Shown here one piece after another: positions 7,276 to 7,601 of a DNA stretch of 7,601 nt; positions within the stretch are counted from its first letter, which is position 1, and each line of letters opens with the position of its first letter. The notes below the pieces were generated by a model. The model did no database searches, had not been told where the DNA came from, and saw only the letters and a list, made by a program, of their open reading frames with translations. A program made the position numbers and the translations under genes. Source of the stretch: Alphaproteobacteria bacterium (GTDB lineage: Bacteria; Pseudomonadota; Alphaproteobacteria; Sphingomonadales; Emcibacteraceae); contig JAADGA010000062.1 of the NCBI GenBank assembly GCA_013152615.1, positions 1 through 7,601 of the forward strand, written 5' to 3'.

Positions 7276-7296
7276 CCTGATTTCTCAGGCTTTTTT
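7276..7296 (+). terminator. probable rho-independent terminator for dnaE
   Basis: CCTGA (7276-7280), loop TTTC and TCAGG (7285-7289) form a 5-bp stem followed by C and six T residues (7291-7296) on the plus strand. It is 215 bases after the dnaE stop, and the right arm includes the merC stop codon. On the minus strand no T-run follows, so it should act only on rightward transcription. The short stem makes this a moderate call. Confidence 0.5.
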
Positions 7297-7601
7297 CATT
7301 CGGGGCCTGATGAAGCTATCCCAAAGGCCAAAAGCCGTCATTAATGCCAGCCCGGTATATAAAACGGCGGTGCGGTCCGTCGTGTGCGGCGACAGGGTAT
7401 AGACGGCCAGCAACACCAGTACAGGCCCGGCTATACCGATAAAACCGCGTACCGGACTGCGGTGAGCGAACCAGCCAATTCCGTTGGCGAGCAGGACAAT
7501 CACGGCAAATAACGGGATGAGGGTATTTACAAACAACCCCTTCCACGGGTACAGAAATCCAAGACCAATTGTTGCGCCAATGCTGGCGGCGGTTGAAAAA
7601 C
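7285..7601 (-). CDS. merC: MerC-family mercury transport membrane protein, C-terminal part
   Basis: The gene runs leftward and is cut by the right edge; the frame is open from 7599 down to the TGA at 7287-7285, giving 104 residues. A TTG at 7536 is in frame, but the homology continues upstream of it, so it is internal. The sequence resembles the second half of Tn21-type MerC as I remember it: ASIGATIGLGFL, then GLFVNTLIPLFA, LLANGIGWFAHR, GFIGIAGPVLVLL and YTGLALMTAFGLWDSFI, in the same order and spacing. Three membrane segments are visible plus the end of an earlier one, which fits a four-helix inner-membrane protein. MerC brings Hg(II) into the cytoplasm for MerA. The N-terminal cysteine pair that binds mercury would lie outside the window. 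The C-terminal tail is short (RPRMKKA) and lacks the two cysteines found near the end of Tn21 MerC. It converges on dnaE; no other mer gene is visible. Confidence 0.85.
   Translation of the reverse strand, partial: FSTAASIGATIGLGFLYPWKGLFVNTLIPLFAVIVLLANGIGWFAHRSPVRGFIGIAGPVLVLLAVYTLSPHTTDRTAVLYTGLALMTAFGLWDSFIRPRMKKA

Larger units (their letters stand above)
7061..7284. other. hairpin-rich intergenic region between dnaE and the merC homologue
   Basis: No gene is supported here. The 224 bases hold several inverted repeats, listed separately, and a stretch (about 7140-7220) rich in G and C runs. An 8-bp inverted repeat ATCCGGCA (7223-7230) with TGCCGGAT (7260-7267) encloses 29 bases. A minus-strand open frame covers much of it but overlaps the end of dnaE, and its composition is that of non-coding repeat DNA. 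Confidence 0.6.

Overview
The window looks like the chromosome of a Gram-negative proteobacterium with moderate to high GC content, most likely an alphaproteobacterium. That placement rests on the style of the DnaE protein (DnaE1 type, non-functional-looking PHP domain, QVSLF clamp motif) and is an inference, not a phylogeny. Coding density is high and every gene reads through without a visible frameshift.

Region 1 (1-3296, + strand) is a tight operon. It holds the C-terminal part of the alpha subunit of a thiamine-diphosphate (TPP)-dependent 2-oxoacid:acceptor (ferredoxin) oxidoreductase, then the complete beta subunit with its TPP site and one [4Fe-4S] site, then the complete separate gamma subunit. 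The subunit genes overlap by ATGA stop/start junctions. A phenylacetate-CoA ligase (PaaK-type) gene follows after 39 bases. The oxidoreductase decarboxylates a 2-oxoacid to an acyl-CoA, and the ligase makes an aryl-acetyl-CoA from the free acid. Together they suggest aryl-pyruvate or aromatic amino acid catabolism in which oxidative and ligating routes converge on an arylacetyl-CoA. The substrate cannot be read from the sequence. No ferredoxin-like delta subunit is seen here; it could lie upstream.

Region 2 (3297-3550) is a 254-base intergenic region with no gene. It contains a compact cluster of four AACCGGA/TCCGGTT heptamers, including a 21-base tandem repeat, and a 13-base tandem repeat with a TATAAT box just before dnaE.

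Region 3 (3551-7060, + strand) is dnaE, the replicative DNA polymerase III alpha subunit, complete at 1169 residues.

Region 4 (7061-7284) has no gene but is rich in hairpins: a perfect 10-bp stem, a G/C-run hairpin, a long-range 8-bp inverted repeat, and a hairpin plus T6 that probably terminates the dnaE transcript. Part of it looks like a dispersed intergenic repeat.

Region 5 (7285-7601, - strand) is the C-terminal 104 residues of a MerC-family mercury-transport membrane protein, convergent with dnaE and cut by the window edge.

No clearly new biological system is visible. The best leads are the oxidoreductase/ligase pairing, the heptamer cluster after paaK, the lost metal ligands in the DnaE PHP domain, and the palindromic element after dnaE.
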